Source of the DNA: Pseudomonas faucium
GTDB taxonomy: Bacteria; Pseudomonadota; Gammaproteobacteria; Pseudomonadales; Pseudomonadaceae
DNA length: 64,000 nucleotides
Direction: 5' to 3'
Assembly (NCBI RefSeq): GCF_021602585.1
Contig: NZ_BQIP01000012.1
Coordinates: 99,022-163,021 of the forward strand
Under the pieces are notes generated by a model that saw only the letters and a list, made by a program, of their open reading frames with translations, ran no database searches and was not told where the DNA came from. This document shows positions 19,370 to 28,674 of this stretch, one piece after another (the first letter of the stretch is position 1; each line of letters begins with the position of its first letter). Position numbers and translations under genes: made by a program.

Positions 19370-20434
19370 TCACGTCGCCATGACACGCCCCCGTCGCCAC
19401 CGACCTGCTCGAATGTCACGCATGACGGCAACAATCCCGCCCAGCACGACACCCAACAACACAGACATGGTGACTACCAGAACCCTGTTGGGACGCACGG
19501 GCCGGTCAGGAGACTCGATCGCCCCATCCTGGCGATATACAGCGATGACTGCAGGGTCGACACGCAACGAGCGATAGAAACTGATGGACTCCTGGCGCTG
19601 ACGCAAATCGTTGATGAACGGGTCATCCGACTGACGTGCGCGCAGGTTTTCAATTTCTGCCTCCAGCGCCTTGGCACCACGCATATAGACCAATGATCCG
19701 TCCATACCAGCGGATACTTCACTGGAGAGGCTATTGGAAATGATCGGCGGCTTCTCAAGCCCCACTGACTCGGCGACTTTCAATGCCTCGTTGAGCTGAA
19801 CCAGTTCATCCTCACGCTGCTTGCGTGCGCTCTCTCGGGCGGCAGTGATCTGCTGCTCCAGATTATCCGCCCTGACAAGGGCATCGGCCCGAGCATCCTT
19901 GATCACTTCACGCTTTGCCCGTTCACCTGCCATTTCCAGATAACGGACGACCCATTGCGCAGCGCTTTGGGAGTCGGGGTTATTGGCTATCACCACAAAG
20001 CGATCGGGCGCTTGCTTGCTGGCCGGCCCGACCGTCAGTGTTTCCTTGAACTTGTTGTACAGCGCATCCTGCGAGTCATGACGTTTCTTTTCGGACAGGC
20101 TCGGCAGGTAATACGTGCGAAAAAACTCTCGACGCAAGGACTCTGACTGCAGATGGCGAAGATAGACACCGTAGACATCCTTGACCGAGAACGAACTCAA
20201 ACCACTCCCCCCTCCCCGGCCATACTTCAGCTGAGCAATATCGTTCTGCGAAGGTGGTTGCACGAATACCTTGGCCTCATAGACCGGAGTTGCCAGCAGA
20301 ACGTAGGCACAGGCCCCTGCCGTTACCAACGCTGCAATGAGGAAGACCAACAGCTTTTGCCGCCAAATACCTTCCACCAGCTCGAACAGATCGATTTCAT
20401 CACTCTCGACCAGGCGTGCTTGATCACTCTGCAT
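19370..20434 (-). CDS. wzz: Wzz chain-length regulator (short form)
   Basis: 354 residues. The N-terminal DEIDLFELVEGIWRQK motif precedes a membrane helix (about 28-48). The periplasmic domain contains SFSVKDVYGVYLRHLQSESL, DRFVVIANNPDSQSAAQWV and heptad-like charged stretches. The proline-containing entry PDRPVRPNR leads to a second helix (about 318-340). It is clearly related to but shorter than the neighbouring 449-residue Wzz, mainly through a smaller periplasmic domain. Both lie between wbpM2 and wbpO on the minus strand. Confidence 0.9.
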   Translation of the reverse strand: MQSDQARLVESDEIDLFELVEGIWRQKLLVFLIAALVTAGACAYVLLATPVYEAKVFVQPPSQNDIAQLKYGRGGGSGLSSFSVKDVYGVYLRHLQSESLRREFFRTYYLPSLSEKKRHDSQDALYNKFKETLTVGPASKQAPDRFVVIANNPDSQSAAQWVVRYLEMAGERAKREVIKDARADALVRADNLEQQITAARESARKQREDELVQLNEALKVAESVGLEKPPIISNSLSSEVSAGMDGSLVYMRGAKALEAEIENLRARQSDDPFINDLRQRQESISFYRSLRVDPAVIAVYRQDGAIESPDRPVRPNRVLVVTMSVLLGVVLGGIVAVMRDIRAGRWRRGRVMAT

Positions 20435-20692
20435 GTGTTCCGATTTTCCTTACTCTGGACGCTTTACCGCGCAGCAACATCGGGGGAACCGAGCGCCGCC
20501 TGCAAGCCCTGGCAACCCACAGGCCGCGTACGGGCATAGGTTGCGCCAGGTGGGTAGTAGAGGAGATCAGTGCAGAGAAGTTCCCCGTCAATTGGCGACG
20601 GGGCGTTCAAGCGCCCCATATACGGGGCCACGGCAACTTCGAGGACCACGCTTGTTAGCAGGGGTATCCGCCTTGCGTGCCCACGCCCGAGA

Positions 20693-22681
20693 TCACGGGT
20701 CAAGGCGCCGTTGCTGATAGATCCAGTCGACGATCTCACCATCTGGTGAATACCCGCTAACTGTCTCACGCAAAATCTGACGCACCCGGGCGAAGTCTTC
20801 GCCAGCCACAGCTGCCAGCAATTCAGCCAAACGCTCCTTGAGCACATCCCAGGGCAGGAAATCCTCACTGGCACTCATGATCATCGGGTGCCGCGTGGCC
20901 AGGACATTGTCGCCAATGAGCAACTCCTCATACAGCTTTTCGCCAGGCCGCAACCCGGTGAACTCGATGGCGATATCGCCCGACGGGTTACGCTCGGATC
21001 GAATACTAAAACCGGAAAGGTGAATCATCTTTTCCGCCAGCTCGACGATCCTGACCGGCCCTCCCATATCCAGCACGAACACGTCGCCGCCCTGCCCCAT
21101 GGAGCCCGCCTGGATGACCAACTGAGCCGCTTCGGGAATCGTCATGAAATATCGCGTGATCTTCGGATGGGTAACAGTGAGGGGCCCGCCCGCCTTGATC
21201 TGCTTGTGGAACAGCGGGATTACCGAACCGGATGAACCCAGCACATTACCGAAGCGCACCATGGTGAAGCGTGTCTTGTTCACCTGCGAAACATTGCCCC
21301 CATCACCGAACAGCACAGGTGCAACTTCACGGCTGAGCGCCTGCAAGGTCATTTCCGCCAGCCGCTTGGTACTCCCCATCACGTTTGTCGGGCGTACGGC
21401 CTTGTCGGTGGAGATCAACACGAAGTTCGAGACCCCTGCCTGCACTGCCGCCTGGGCAGTGTGCAGTGTGCCAATGACATTGTTCAGTACGCCTTCGGCG
21501 ATGTTGTGCTCAACCATCGGCACATGCTTGTAAGCCGCTGCGTGATACACGGTATCGACGTGCCAGGCCTTCATGATGTCGAGCAACTGCCGTTGATTGC
21601 GCACCGATCCCAATATTGGAATGAGCTGCGTCGCCAGCGACTCCCGGGCAATACGCTGCTCAAGCTCGGAAAGTATGCTGTATAGATTGAACTCGCTGTG
21701 CTCGAACAGCAGCAGCGTGCGAGGTGCCTGCCCAAGAATCTGCCGGCACAATTCCGAGCCGATCGACCCACCCGCCCCCGTCACCAAGACCGTCTGCTCG
21801 ACGATGCAATGCTCCAGCAGATCATGCTGTGCCGGCACGGCATCGCGACCCAGCAGATCGGCAATATCGACCTCCTGAATATCATCGACCTTTACCCTGC
21901 CGCTCGCCAGGTCCATGAAGCCGGGGATACTGCGCACATGCAGCGGAAAACCTTCGAGAAAATTGAGGATTTCACGACGCCGAGTGCGACTGGCCGAGGG
22001 AATGGCCAAGAGAATCTCCTCAGCCCCGGTAGCGTCGATCATCTGCTGCAACCGTTCCGGCTGATAGACCTGCAGGCCGGAAATCACCCGATCACTGATG
22101 CTATGGTCATCGTCAATGAATGCCACCGGGCGCATCGCCCTGTCCATCCGCAGGGCCGTGGCCAGCTGATTGCCCGCAGCACCCGCACCATAGATGGCCA
22201 CCTTGGGTAGGCCGTTGTCGCGACTTGCGAAAGGCACATGCTTGGCAGCAGCGGCGAACCAGTCACCCAGAAAGTATTGACGCATGGCCAGGCGCAGGCC
22301 ACCGATCATGATGAGGCTGAGCCACCAGTAGTTGAACGTGATCGAGCGCGGCACCACGTTCTGATGATTGCTGGCCCAATAGATGACGAAACCAAGGATC
22401 AGCGCCGACAAAGTGACGGCCTTGATGATGGCAATCAATGCATCGTTGCCGAAATAGCGCATCACCGCCCGATACAAGCCGAATCGAATGAATAGCGGAA
22501 TAGCCACCACAGGCGCGCAGATGAATAACCACGTGTGATCGATAATCGGATTGGCCAGATCATCGATGCCGAGCCGTACGACAAATGCCAACCACAAGGC
22601 CGCCCAGATCAATACGGTATCGGCCACCACCTGCAGCAAACGCTTGTGCCGACGAGGTAGCCCCAGTAATTTTGCGCGCAC
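20693..22681 (-). CDS. wbpM: WbpM-type membrane UDP-GlcNAc 4,6-dehydratase (copy 2)
   Basis: 662 residues, aligning end to end with copy 1 at 3879-5876, with long identical stretches in the catalytic domain. It has N-terminal membrane helices, then AIYGAGAAGNQLATALRMDR, then VTGAGGSIGSELCRQILG and STDKAVRPTNVMGSTK with Met at the usual Tyr position. All family motifs are intact, so both copies should be active. In most Pseudomonas O-antigen loci wbpM is single and terminal. Here this copy leads cassette A and faces the divergent cassette B across a 444-base control region. Its downstream neighbour wzz starts 258 bases away. Confidence 0.95.
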   Translation of the reverse strand: MRAKLLGLPRRHKRLLQVVADTVLIWAALWLAFVVRLGIDDLANPIIDHTWLFICAPVVAIPLFIRFGLYRAVMRYFGNDALIAIIKAVTLSALILGFVIYWASNHQNVVPRSITFNYWWLSLIMIGGLRLAMRQYFLGDWFAAAAKHVPFASRDNGLPKVAIYGAGAAGNQLATALRMDRAMRPVAFIDDDHSISDRVISGLQVYQPERLQQMIDATGAEEILLAIPSASRTRRREILNFLEGFPLHVRSIPGFMDLASGRVKVDDIQEVDIADLLGRDAVPAQHDLLEHCIVEQTVLVTGAGGSIGSELCRQILGQAPRTLLLFEHSEFNLYSILSELEQRIARESLATQLIPILGSVRNQRQLLDIMKAWHVDTVYHAAAYKHVPMVEHNIAEGVLNNVIGTLHTAQAAVQAGVSNFVLISTDKAVRPTNVMGSTKRLAEMTLQALSREVAPVLFGDGGNVSQVNKTRFTMVRFGNVLGSSGSVIPLFHKQIKAGGPLTVTHPKITRYFMTIPEAAQLVIQAGSMGQGGDVFVLDMGGPVRIVELAEKMIHLSGFSIRSERNPSGDIAIEFTGLRPGEKLYEELLIGDNVLATRHPMIMSASEDFLPWDVLKERLAELLAAVAGEDFARVRQILRETVSGYSPDGEIVDWIYQQRRLDP

Positions 22682-23125
22682 CTTCCATCCTCCCTCGGAA
22701 CCCGTTCCTGAATGCTCTGAATCACACGACCCTTGTCACTTTAGTGCGATTTTCCACTTACCACTGCAGCACATCACCTCCTCTCATTGATGAGAGAAAG
22801 CGCAAAAGCTAATAGATCTCATTAACGTCAACCTTTTATTGTTCGGGTGTGTACAGGCGATAACAATGGGCGTAGCTGGACAATTACCTGTTACCGTTGG
22901 ATTTTTCTACAGGTATCGATGCTGAGCGAACAATCAATAAGCCCCAGCGGGCCACTATAAAGGCAGAAAGGCCGAAGCACTTCAAGCCACAACGTCAGTA
23001 CAGGCAAAAAAACGGAGACGCCTCCGGCCTAATGATGACTCATAGCCATCACCCTCAATCGATCGTGGACACGATCAGCAAAACCAAACAGAATCCGCCA
23101 ATTCAATCAGGTAGCAACAAGCGTC
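22682..23125. promoter_or_regulatory. Divergent control region between cassettes A and B
   Basis: 444 bases with no credible gene separate minus-strand wbpM2 from plus-strand wzx2. The middle (about 22,790-22,920) is markedly A/T-rich, unlike its flanks, as expected for promoters firing both ways. I could not pin down -35/-10 pairs with confidence and found no JUMPstart/ops-like GGCGGTAG element. The ribosome-binding site for wzx2 is weak (AGGTAG about 15 bases upstream of its ATG). Confidence 0.55.
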
Positions 23126-24499
23126 ATGTCGATAGGGAAAGTGAACAACGCGCTGTCATCACCTGTGGCTGCGAGCATCGCTGCAGTATTCGGACGTTTC
23201 CTGTTACTAGGTTCAGGCGCCCTGACAGGCATCATCATTCCGATGACCATGCCGCAGACGTCAGTCGGCCTGTTCTTCCTCGCTCAATCCATCATCGCCG
23301 CCCTTGCCACGCTAGGCCAACTCGGTTTGAGCATCACCGCGCCTGCCTGCATTTCCATTGCTCAGGGCCAACGTGACAGCGGCAAGGTCAAGCAGGTCAT
23401 ACGGCGCACCCTGCTCATTGCCCTGGTGTCCACAGTCACTCTAGCTATCGGCTTCAACGTCTTCATGCGTGTGCTCTCACGCTATGAGGGCGCCGAATTG
23501 CTGCAGTTGCTGCAGCACTTGGCGCCTCTGGTATCGATCAGCATGCTGCTCGCTGCCATGACCACGATCCTTTCGGAACAGCACCGCGCCCTTGGGCATT
23601 TTGTCCAGGCCAGCTTCCTGATCACCGGCGCAAGCCTCGCCAGCGCGGCAACTGTCATCCTTGCCTGGCGCGGCGAATTTCATCTCGATCTGGACATTCT
23701 CCTGCTTGCGGGGCTCGCCGGCGCTGGCTGCACCACTTTGCTGGGCGCCTACAGCCTGAGGCGCTGGTACCGCGCACAGTCTGGCAACAGCCCCATCACG
23801 CCAACCAGCTACCGCACGCTCCTGCACGATACACGTCCCAACGTCACCACCACCGTGGTGCTCTTTGTCATGTCACAAGCGGACTTGTGGATCATCGCAT
23901 GGTTTGGAGACACCGCAGGCCTGGCCATATATGGCTTGGCATCGCGCCTGGCGGCACTCGTGCTCATACCACTGGCGGTGATCAATACCGTGGTGGCGCC
24001 ATCGATCGGAAGAATCTGGGTTCGCGGCAAGAAACGCTACCTGCAACGAGTCCTGGGGGTTGGCGCCGGGGCAGCAACGATCCTTGGCCTCGCCGGGTAT
24101 CTCTTGTTCATGGTCAGCGGCAAGTTTGTGCTATCGCATGTGTGGTCCAGCGAGTATGCCCAGGCCTACTACATATTCGCCATACTCGGGGTATCGCAAC
24201 TCACACAGACGTATGCAGGCACTGCGGGGTTCGTACTGATGATGCTGCAGAAGCAGCACGTCGCCATGCGAATTTCGGTTGTGAGTGGAATCTGCATGAT
24301 AGCCGCTGGCCTGGTGGCGATGTGGCTGTATGGAATCATCGGTTTGGCCGTGGTATACAGCCTCGGTGGCGCATGCCAGTCAGTGGCGCAAATTCGTTGC
24401 GTCAAGCGGATATTCAATTTGAGCACTACCGCGGATTACATCTCTCTGCGCCGGTTCGTGCGCTTCTATTACCGTAAAAAGGTCTCTCATGGACGTTAG
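23126..24499 (+). CDS. wzx: Wzx-type flippase, polysaccharide transporter (PST) branch
   Basis: 457 residues with about twelve to fourteen hydrophobic helices. The N-terminal SIAAVFGRFLLLGSGALTG and the mid-protein VLFVMSQADLWIIAWFGDTA followed by YGLASRLAALVLIP are typical of the Wzx/PST branch of the MOP exporters. It would move lipid-linked repeat units across the inner membrane. It leads the plus-strand arm of cassette B and overlaps the next gene (GT2) by 11 bases. It differs in family from the MurJ-like flippase at 10605-12113, so it was not made by duplication of that gene. Confidence 0.85.
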   Translation: MSIGKVNNALSSPVAASIAAVFGRFLLLGSGALTGIIIPMTMPQTSVGLFFLAQSIIAALATLGQLGLSITAPACISIAQGQRDSGKVKQVIRRTLLIALVSTVTLAIGFNVFMRVLSRYEGAELLQLLQHLAPLVSISMLLAAMTTILSEQHRALGHFVQASFLITGASLASAATVILAWRGEFHLDLDILLLAGLAGAGCTTLLGAYSLRRWYRAQSGNSPITPTSYRTLLHDTRPNVTTTVVLFVMSQADLWIIAWFGDTAGLAIYGLASRLAALVLIPLAVINTVVAPSIGRIWVRGKKRYLQRVLGVGAGAATILGLAGYLLFMVSGKFVLSHVWSSEYAQAYYIFAILGVSQLTQTYAGTAGFVLMMLQKQHVAMRISVVSGICMIAAGLVAMWLYGIIGLAVVYSLGGACQSVAQIRCVKRIFNLSTTADYISLRRFVRFYYRKKVSHGR

Positions 24500-25397
24500 C
24501 AGCAGCGCAAAGCCCAAGGTTTCGATCATTATCCCTACCTACAATACCGGGCGTTATGTGCTTGATGCTATCGACAGTGTCCTGCAGCAGACCTATGACG
24601 ATATCGAACTGATCGTCGTCGACGACGGCTCTACCGATGAAACACCGCAACTGCTTGCACAGCATACGGGCCACTTCACACGCTATCGCCAGACCAACGC
24701 GGGCCAGAGCGCGGCGATGAACTTCGGATGGCAACAGAGCAGCGGGCAGTTGCTGGGTTATCTGAGTGCCGACGATCGGCTTCACCCTGAGGCCGTCGAA
24801 ACCATTGTCGCGGCGATGCAGCAGCACCCCGAAGCCGTACTGGCCTATCCAGATTTCTGTGTGATCGATGAACATTCGACGCTGGTCCGCACCGTTCAGG
24901 CGCCCGACTATGAAGAGCGCCTGCTGATAGCCAATTTTCAATGTCTGCCAGGGCCTGGCGCGCTGTTTCGTCGAAAAGTTTGGGAGCAGGTGGGCGGCTG
25001 GAACACAACATTGCGCAATATCCCGGACATGGAATTTTTTCTGCGACTTTGCCAGCACGGGCCATTCATACGCGTCGCCAGCGCGCTCGCAGATTTTCGC
25101 ATCCACTCCGGTTCGACCACTTATAACCCGTGCAGCGCCGAGCGCTCTGATGAACCGGTACGTGTGATAAGTAGCTTTTACGAGGCTCACAACCTCTCGC
25201 CCTCCATCCTTGCCTGGAAGCGCAAGGCTGTAGCCAACGCACTGATGTTATCCGGCTTCATGCACGGCTTCTCGGGGCGCTACTCGCTGTTTTGGGCACG
25301 CATGGGGAAAGCCGCACTGCTTCATCCGTCGTCACTGCTGTCACGCAAAATGGTCAGCTATGTGTTGGCCATTGTCCGGCCCAAATCCAAGGCTTGA
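24489..25397 (+). CDS. Glycosyltransferase family 2
   Basis: 302 residues. The GT-A domain begins KVSIIIPTYNTGRYVLDAID, with the nucleotide-binding VVDDGSTDETP near residue 41 and the metal-binding region YLSADDRLHPEA (the DxD equivalent, SADD). CLPGPGALFRRKVWEQVGGW and the catalytic-base region IPDMEFFLRL (ED-like) are typical. It adds a sugar to the growing unit at the cytoplasmic face. Translation is coupled to wzx2 through an 11-base overlap, with AAAGG upstream of the ATG. Confidence 0.92.
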   Translation: MDVSSSAKPKVSIIIPTYNTGRYVLDAIDSVLQQTYDDIELIVVDDGSTDETPQLLAQHTGHFTRYRQTNAGQSAAMNFGWQQSSGQLLGYLSADDRLHPEAVETIVAAMQQHPEAVLAYPDFCVIDEHSTLVRTVQAPDYEERLLIANFQCLPGPGALFRRKVWEQVGGWNTTLRNIPDMEFFLRLCQHGPFIRVASALADFRIHSGSTTYNPCSAERSDEPVRVISSFYEAHNLSPSILAWKRKAVANALMLSGFMHGFSGRYSLFWARMGKAALLHPSSLLSRKMVSYVLAIVRPKSKA

Positions 25398-25468
25398 AAC
25401 AGCAGTATTCAGCTACCTCGAACACGCGAACGCACCCTTTAGGTTCATGCGGTATCCGGAGCACTTCC

Positions 25469-27085
25469 ATGAATCAACACATGCACTCGCACCTGCTAGG
25501 CAGCCGCCCCGTGCAGTTCATTGCAATTGTCGTGGTCGTGGTGGCAACGCTTGCCGCTGCAGTCAATTACCCTGGCGCGCTCGGCCCGCTGCTTCTCAAC
25601 GGCGTACTGACCACACTGCTTGTGCGAACCGTACTGACCAATCGCAGCAGCTTTTTTTCCTTTTTCCTACTGGCGTTCTTGATACTGGGTTGCTGGGCCA
25701 AACTGGTCCTGCACTTTATTCTCGGCACCCAATTCATTGAACCGATTGGCGCCTTTGACGACTCGCCGAGTGCCTGGGACACCTGCCTGGCCGCATTGAA
25801 CATAGCCTTCGCCACGCTCCTGACCTGCCAGTACATCGCGTCCCGAACGTTGCCTGGGGCGAACCATGAGCGCGCTATCAATATAGACTCACCGCTGCTG
25901 CGCCCGGCCATGTGGCTCTGCATTGTGGTTACCTGCGCGGCCCTTGCCTTCAATTTCAAATACGCCATTTTGAAGGTGGGCACCGAACCCGGTCTGAGAC
26001 TGAACAGCTATCTCTATGTGCTGGCGTCATTCATGATTGCCTGGGGCAACCTGATCCTCCTTGCGTCGGTTGGCTACTGGATGGTCAGGGCGCGCAAGCT
26101 TGGCTTGGAAAGCCTTTTCTACATCCTCATCCTGGAAGGCGCGGTCACGGCCGTGTCCATGGGCAGCCGGGCACAGATGATCCTCCACGTGGCCGCTCCA
26201 TTTGTGGTCTACCTTACCCATGGCCGCGAACTGGTGAGTACCCTGCGCCCTCTTCAGTGGCTGCGCATACTGCTGGTGACGGCACTGCTGTTCGTCGCAT
26301 CCATACTGCTGGTGTCCGCCGATCGCCTTCATTCGTTTGCCCAGGCACGGCCGGTCAACAGTGCAAGCATCGCCCAGAATGTATTGCTTGCCCCTCCTTT
26401 GAACCAAGCGGCGCATCTTGACCTATGGGTGGCCGCTACGAGAGACGTAAATCTCGCAACCACAGCCTGGCTCGCGCCGGGCCTTCCCGTGCTGCGCATG
26501 GCTACGGTAACAGCACAGGAGCAGCAAAGCGCCGCACCGCAGGCGGCAGAGGTGACGACAGCACGCTGGAAGGCCATGCTCATGGAGCTGAGCAAGCTGA
26601 TAGTAGACAGATGGGTAGGTGTCGAGGGCGTGATGGCGGTAACCAGCCATGAACATACTGGGTGGCCGTTATTTGTCAGTAGCCTGGGTGAACGGCCGGA
26701 GAGCGGTACTCAAGCAATCTACCAGCGGATGTCCGATGCTCAGTATGCTACCTACGAAAACTTTACGTTCATGACCATTCCCGGCCCCATTGCAATCTTG
26801 TTATACAGCGCAAACTACACCGTGCTGATAGCAGGCCTTGCATTGCTGTTCCTGGCAGGAATGCTGGCAGAATGCCTGACCAAGAAACTGGTAGGCAATA
26901 TCTTTACACAGGCGGCCGTTGGCGTGGCCCTCGCCTACCTCGTGGTGCAGATGAACTTCCCGCGGGTTCAGTTCTTCTTCCTGTTGGAGTTGCTCGGTTT
27001 CATCGCAGGGCTTTACCTTGCACGCCTTACCCTCAACATACGGGCCCCAAGTGTGGCAATAGCGGGAAAAGCCTGTAACCCATAG
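25469..27085 (+). CDS. Multi-spanning membrane protein, possible O-antigen polymerase
   Basis: 538 residues from the ATG at 25469, which has GGAG 7 bases upstream; the longer frame from 25292 overlaps the GT2 gene and reads as a shadow. There are about ten to twelve membrane helices with a large polar loop around residues 280-435 (containing RWVGVEGVMAVTSHEHTGW). This pattern, many helices plus one long external loop, fits polymerases of the Wzy type, but I recognise no diagnostic motif. It is followed 176 bases later by a second polymerase-like protein with better Wzy features. It may therefore be a polymerase, a ligase-like enzyme or an unknown membrane transferase. Confidence 0.6.
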   Translation: MNQHMHSHLLGSRPVQFIAIVVVVVATLAAAVNYPGALGPLLLNGVLTTLLVRTVLTNRSSFFSFFLLAFLILGCWAKLVLHFILGTQFIEPIGAFDDSPSAWDTCLAALNIAFATLLTCQYIASRTLPGANHERAINIDSPLLRPAMWLCIVVTCAALAFNFKYAILKVGTEPGLRLNSYLYVLASFMIAWGNLILLASVGYWMVRARKLGLESLFYILILEGAVTAVSMGSRAQMILHVAAPFVVYLTHGRELVSTLRPLQWLRILLVTALLFVASILLVSADRLHSFAQARPVNSASIAQNVLLAPPLNQAAHLDLWVAATRDVNLATTAWLAPGLPVLRMATVTAQEQQSAAPQAAEVTTARWKAMLMELSKLIVDRWVGVEGVMAVTSHEHTGWPLFVSSLGERPESGTQAIYQRMSDAQYATYENFTFMTIPGPIAILLYSANYTVLIAGLALLFLAGMLAECLTKKLVGNIFTQAAVGVALAYLVVQMNFPRVQFFFLLELLGFIAGLYLARLTLNIRAPSVAIAGKACNP

Positions 27086-27261
27086 GGGTGATAGCAGTTC
27101 CACTTGTGTTACTTGCATCACGTATTAGCGATCAGGTCAAAATAATAGTGCACGTTAGCATCAGCCGGCTGTCATAGACGAATTACTCAATTTTCCAAGC
27201 CAGCCGCACGTATCGCTATCTGGCAAAACGTGCCCGGCGTGATCAGGCAGATCCACACACA

Positions 27262-28623
27262 ATGAAAATCGCTCTCAGCCATCATCGTTTAAGCGCTCCG
27301 CTCGATACGGCCCTCTCGCCGCTGTTCGCATTGTGTGCCTGGATAACGCTAAACCCCTATTTTCTCTGGCACTCATTGCGCCATATGGTAGTTGCCGGCG
27401 TACTATCAGGCTGCCTGGCAATCCTTGCCCTGATGCAGGGTGATCGCCCACGCCGAAGCGAGCTGCCCGGTTTCATCTTGATCTGCCTGTTCGTGCTGTA
27501 CATCAGCATGCTACCCAAAGTCGATGGAAGTACCACACGGTGGTATTTCGTCATGCCAACGATTCTGGCCCTTTCAGTCTTCTCGGACGAGCGTCGAGCC
27601 AAGGTTCTGCAGTGGTTTGGATGGATATTCGCGGCCAGCCTGGTGCCCGGCATCCTTGTTTCCATAGCGGCCATCCTTGGCGTTGCACCGCACATGGAAC
27701 CGATGCCACTGCTCAACCCGGAAATGGCTGCACAAGGCGGGGCGTACCTACATGCGCCCGGAGCTCTGCTGCTCTCGGGCAATAACCTCTCGATGCCTTG
27801 GGGGGGTGAGCTATATCGGCTCTGCGCTGTGTATGACGAGCCTGGCATGGTTGGCACGATCGCGGCCTTTCTCCTGGCGGGCAATCGGTTTCGCCTCAAA
27901 CCTCTGCCATGCCTGGTGATATTCCTCGGGGGCCTGCTCTCCTGCTCCCTGGCGTTCATCATCATGGCATTCATCGGCTTTGCGTTTCGCTTGCTGTATT
28001 CCAGGTCGCTCCTGACGTTACTACCGCTGGCACTGCTGGGCCTGTTCGGGCTTCTGATTCTAGGCATCATCAAACCCAGCGCTGCGCCACCTATCAGCGA
28101 GGTGCATGTCGAGGTACCCGCGAAGCAGAAACAGGAATCTCCTGCGATTGCAGATGAGCGCACGGTCAGCAGCGCCCCTGTCACTTCCCCCGAACTTGCC
28201 TCTGCGCGCAAAGATGAGCAGCACCTGCGCCAGGTTCAGTACATCAATAACCGCTCCCTGCCGGAAATGGACAAGCTGCTCGAACGCTATCGCAACGCAG
28301 ACATCAAAGGCCTGCTTTTTGGTTTGGGTGCCGACTCCAGCGTTGTCTATGGTGGCGTGTCTCAAGTTGTCACGCGCTTGTTGACCGACTACGGCCTGAT
28401 CGGCACGTTCTTGTTCGCCGTGAGCATGATCAGCCTGACCTTCGCCATCATCCGCAACGCCAAGCGCAAGTTATGGGTTCTGCTCTTCTTCGCGTTGTTT
28501 GCCCTGAGCATCTATCAACGGCCTGTCGTCTGGATGCCCTATGCACTGACGATGTTCATTTGCAGTGCCACCTTGGCGGGAAGGCGCAGGTCCGAACCTG
28601 CTGCGGTACATGTAGCAAGCTGA
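27262..28623 (+). CDS. wzy: Wzy/O-antigen-ligase-like membrane protein
   Basis: 453 residues, about ten membrane helices. The loop YRLCAVYDEPGMVGTIAAFL has the EPG-x-x-GT signature seen in many Wzy polymerases. After residue 275 there is a long soluble loop (about 275-370), Pro/Glu-rich at first and then SLPEMDKLLERYRNADIKGL followed by LFGLGADSS. It is therefore the best candidate for the cassette B polymerase. It is the last plus-strand gene and ends at a perfect 11-base-pair hairpin shared with the opposing GT4. Its ribosome-binding site is weak. Confidence 0.72.
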   Translation: MKIALSHHRLSAPLDTALSPLFALCAWITLNPYFLWHSLRHMVVAGVLSGCLAILALMQGDRPRRSELPGFILICLFVLYISMLPKVDGSTTRWYFVMPTILALSVFSDERRAKVLQWFGWIFAASLVPGILVSIAAILGVAPHMEPMPLLNPEMAAQGGAYLHAPGALLLSGNNLSMPWGGELYRLCAVYDEPGMVGTIAAFLLAGNRFRLKPLPCLVIFLGGLLSCSLAFIIMAFIGFAFRLLYSRSLLTLLPLALLGLFGLLILGIIKPSAAPPISEVHVEVPAKQKQESPAIADERTVSSAPVTSPELASARKDEQHLRQVQYINNRSLPEMDKLLERYRNADIKGLLFGLGADSSVVYGGVSQVVTRLLTDYGLIGTFLFAVSMISLTFAIIRNAKRKLWVLLFFALFALSIYQRPVVWMPYALTMFICSATLAGRRRSEPAAVHVAS

Positions 28624-28635
28624 CGCAGGTAACGT

Positions 28636-28662
28636 GTATCGGCCCGAGCAGCGGGCCGATAC
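28636..28662. terminator. Perfect inverted repeat between convergent genes
   Basis: GTATCGGCCCG (28636-28646) and CGGGCCGATAC (28652-28662) pair over 11 bases with a 5-base loop. It starts 13 bases past the stop of the polymerase-like gene and ends 13 bases before the stop of the opposing GT4, a symmetrical placement that suggests a two-way terminator. There is no T-tract on either side. Confidence 0.65.
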
Positions 28663-28674
28663 CAACCTTACACT

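Noticed and set aside
22682-23125. JUMPstart/ops element upstream of the cassettes
   Set aside because: I looked for GGCGGTAG on both strands here and in 35,200-36,350 and found no convincing match; a GGCGGCCGG near 35,660 is too different.
24426-25190. 254-codon minus-strand frame opposite the GT2 gene
   Set aside because: The GT2 reading on the plus strand has all family motifs.
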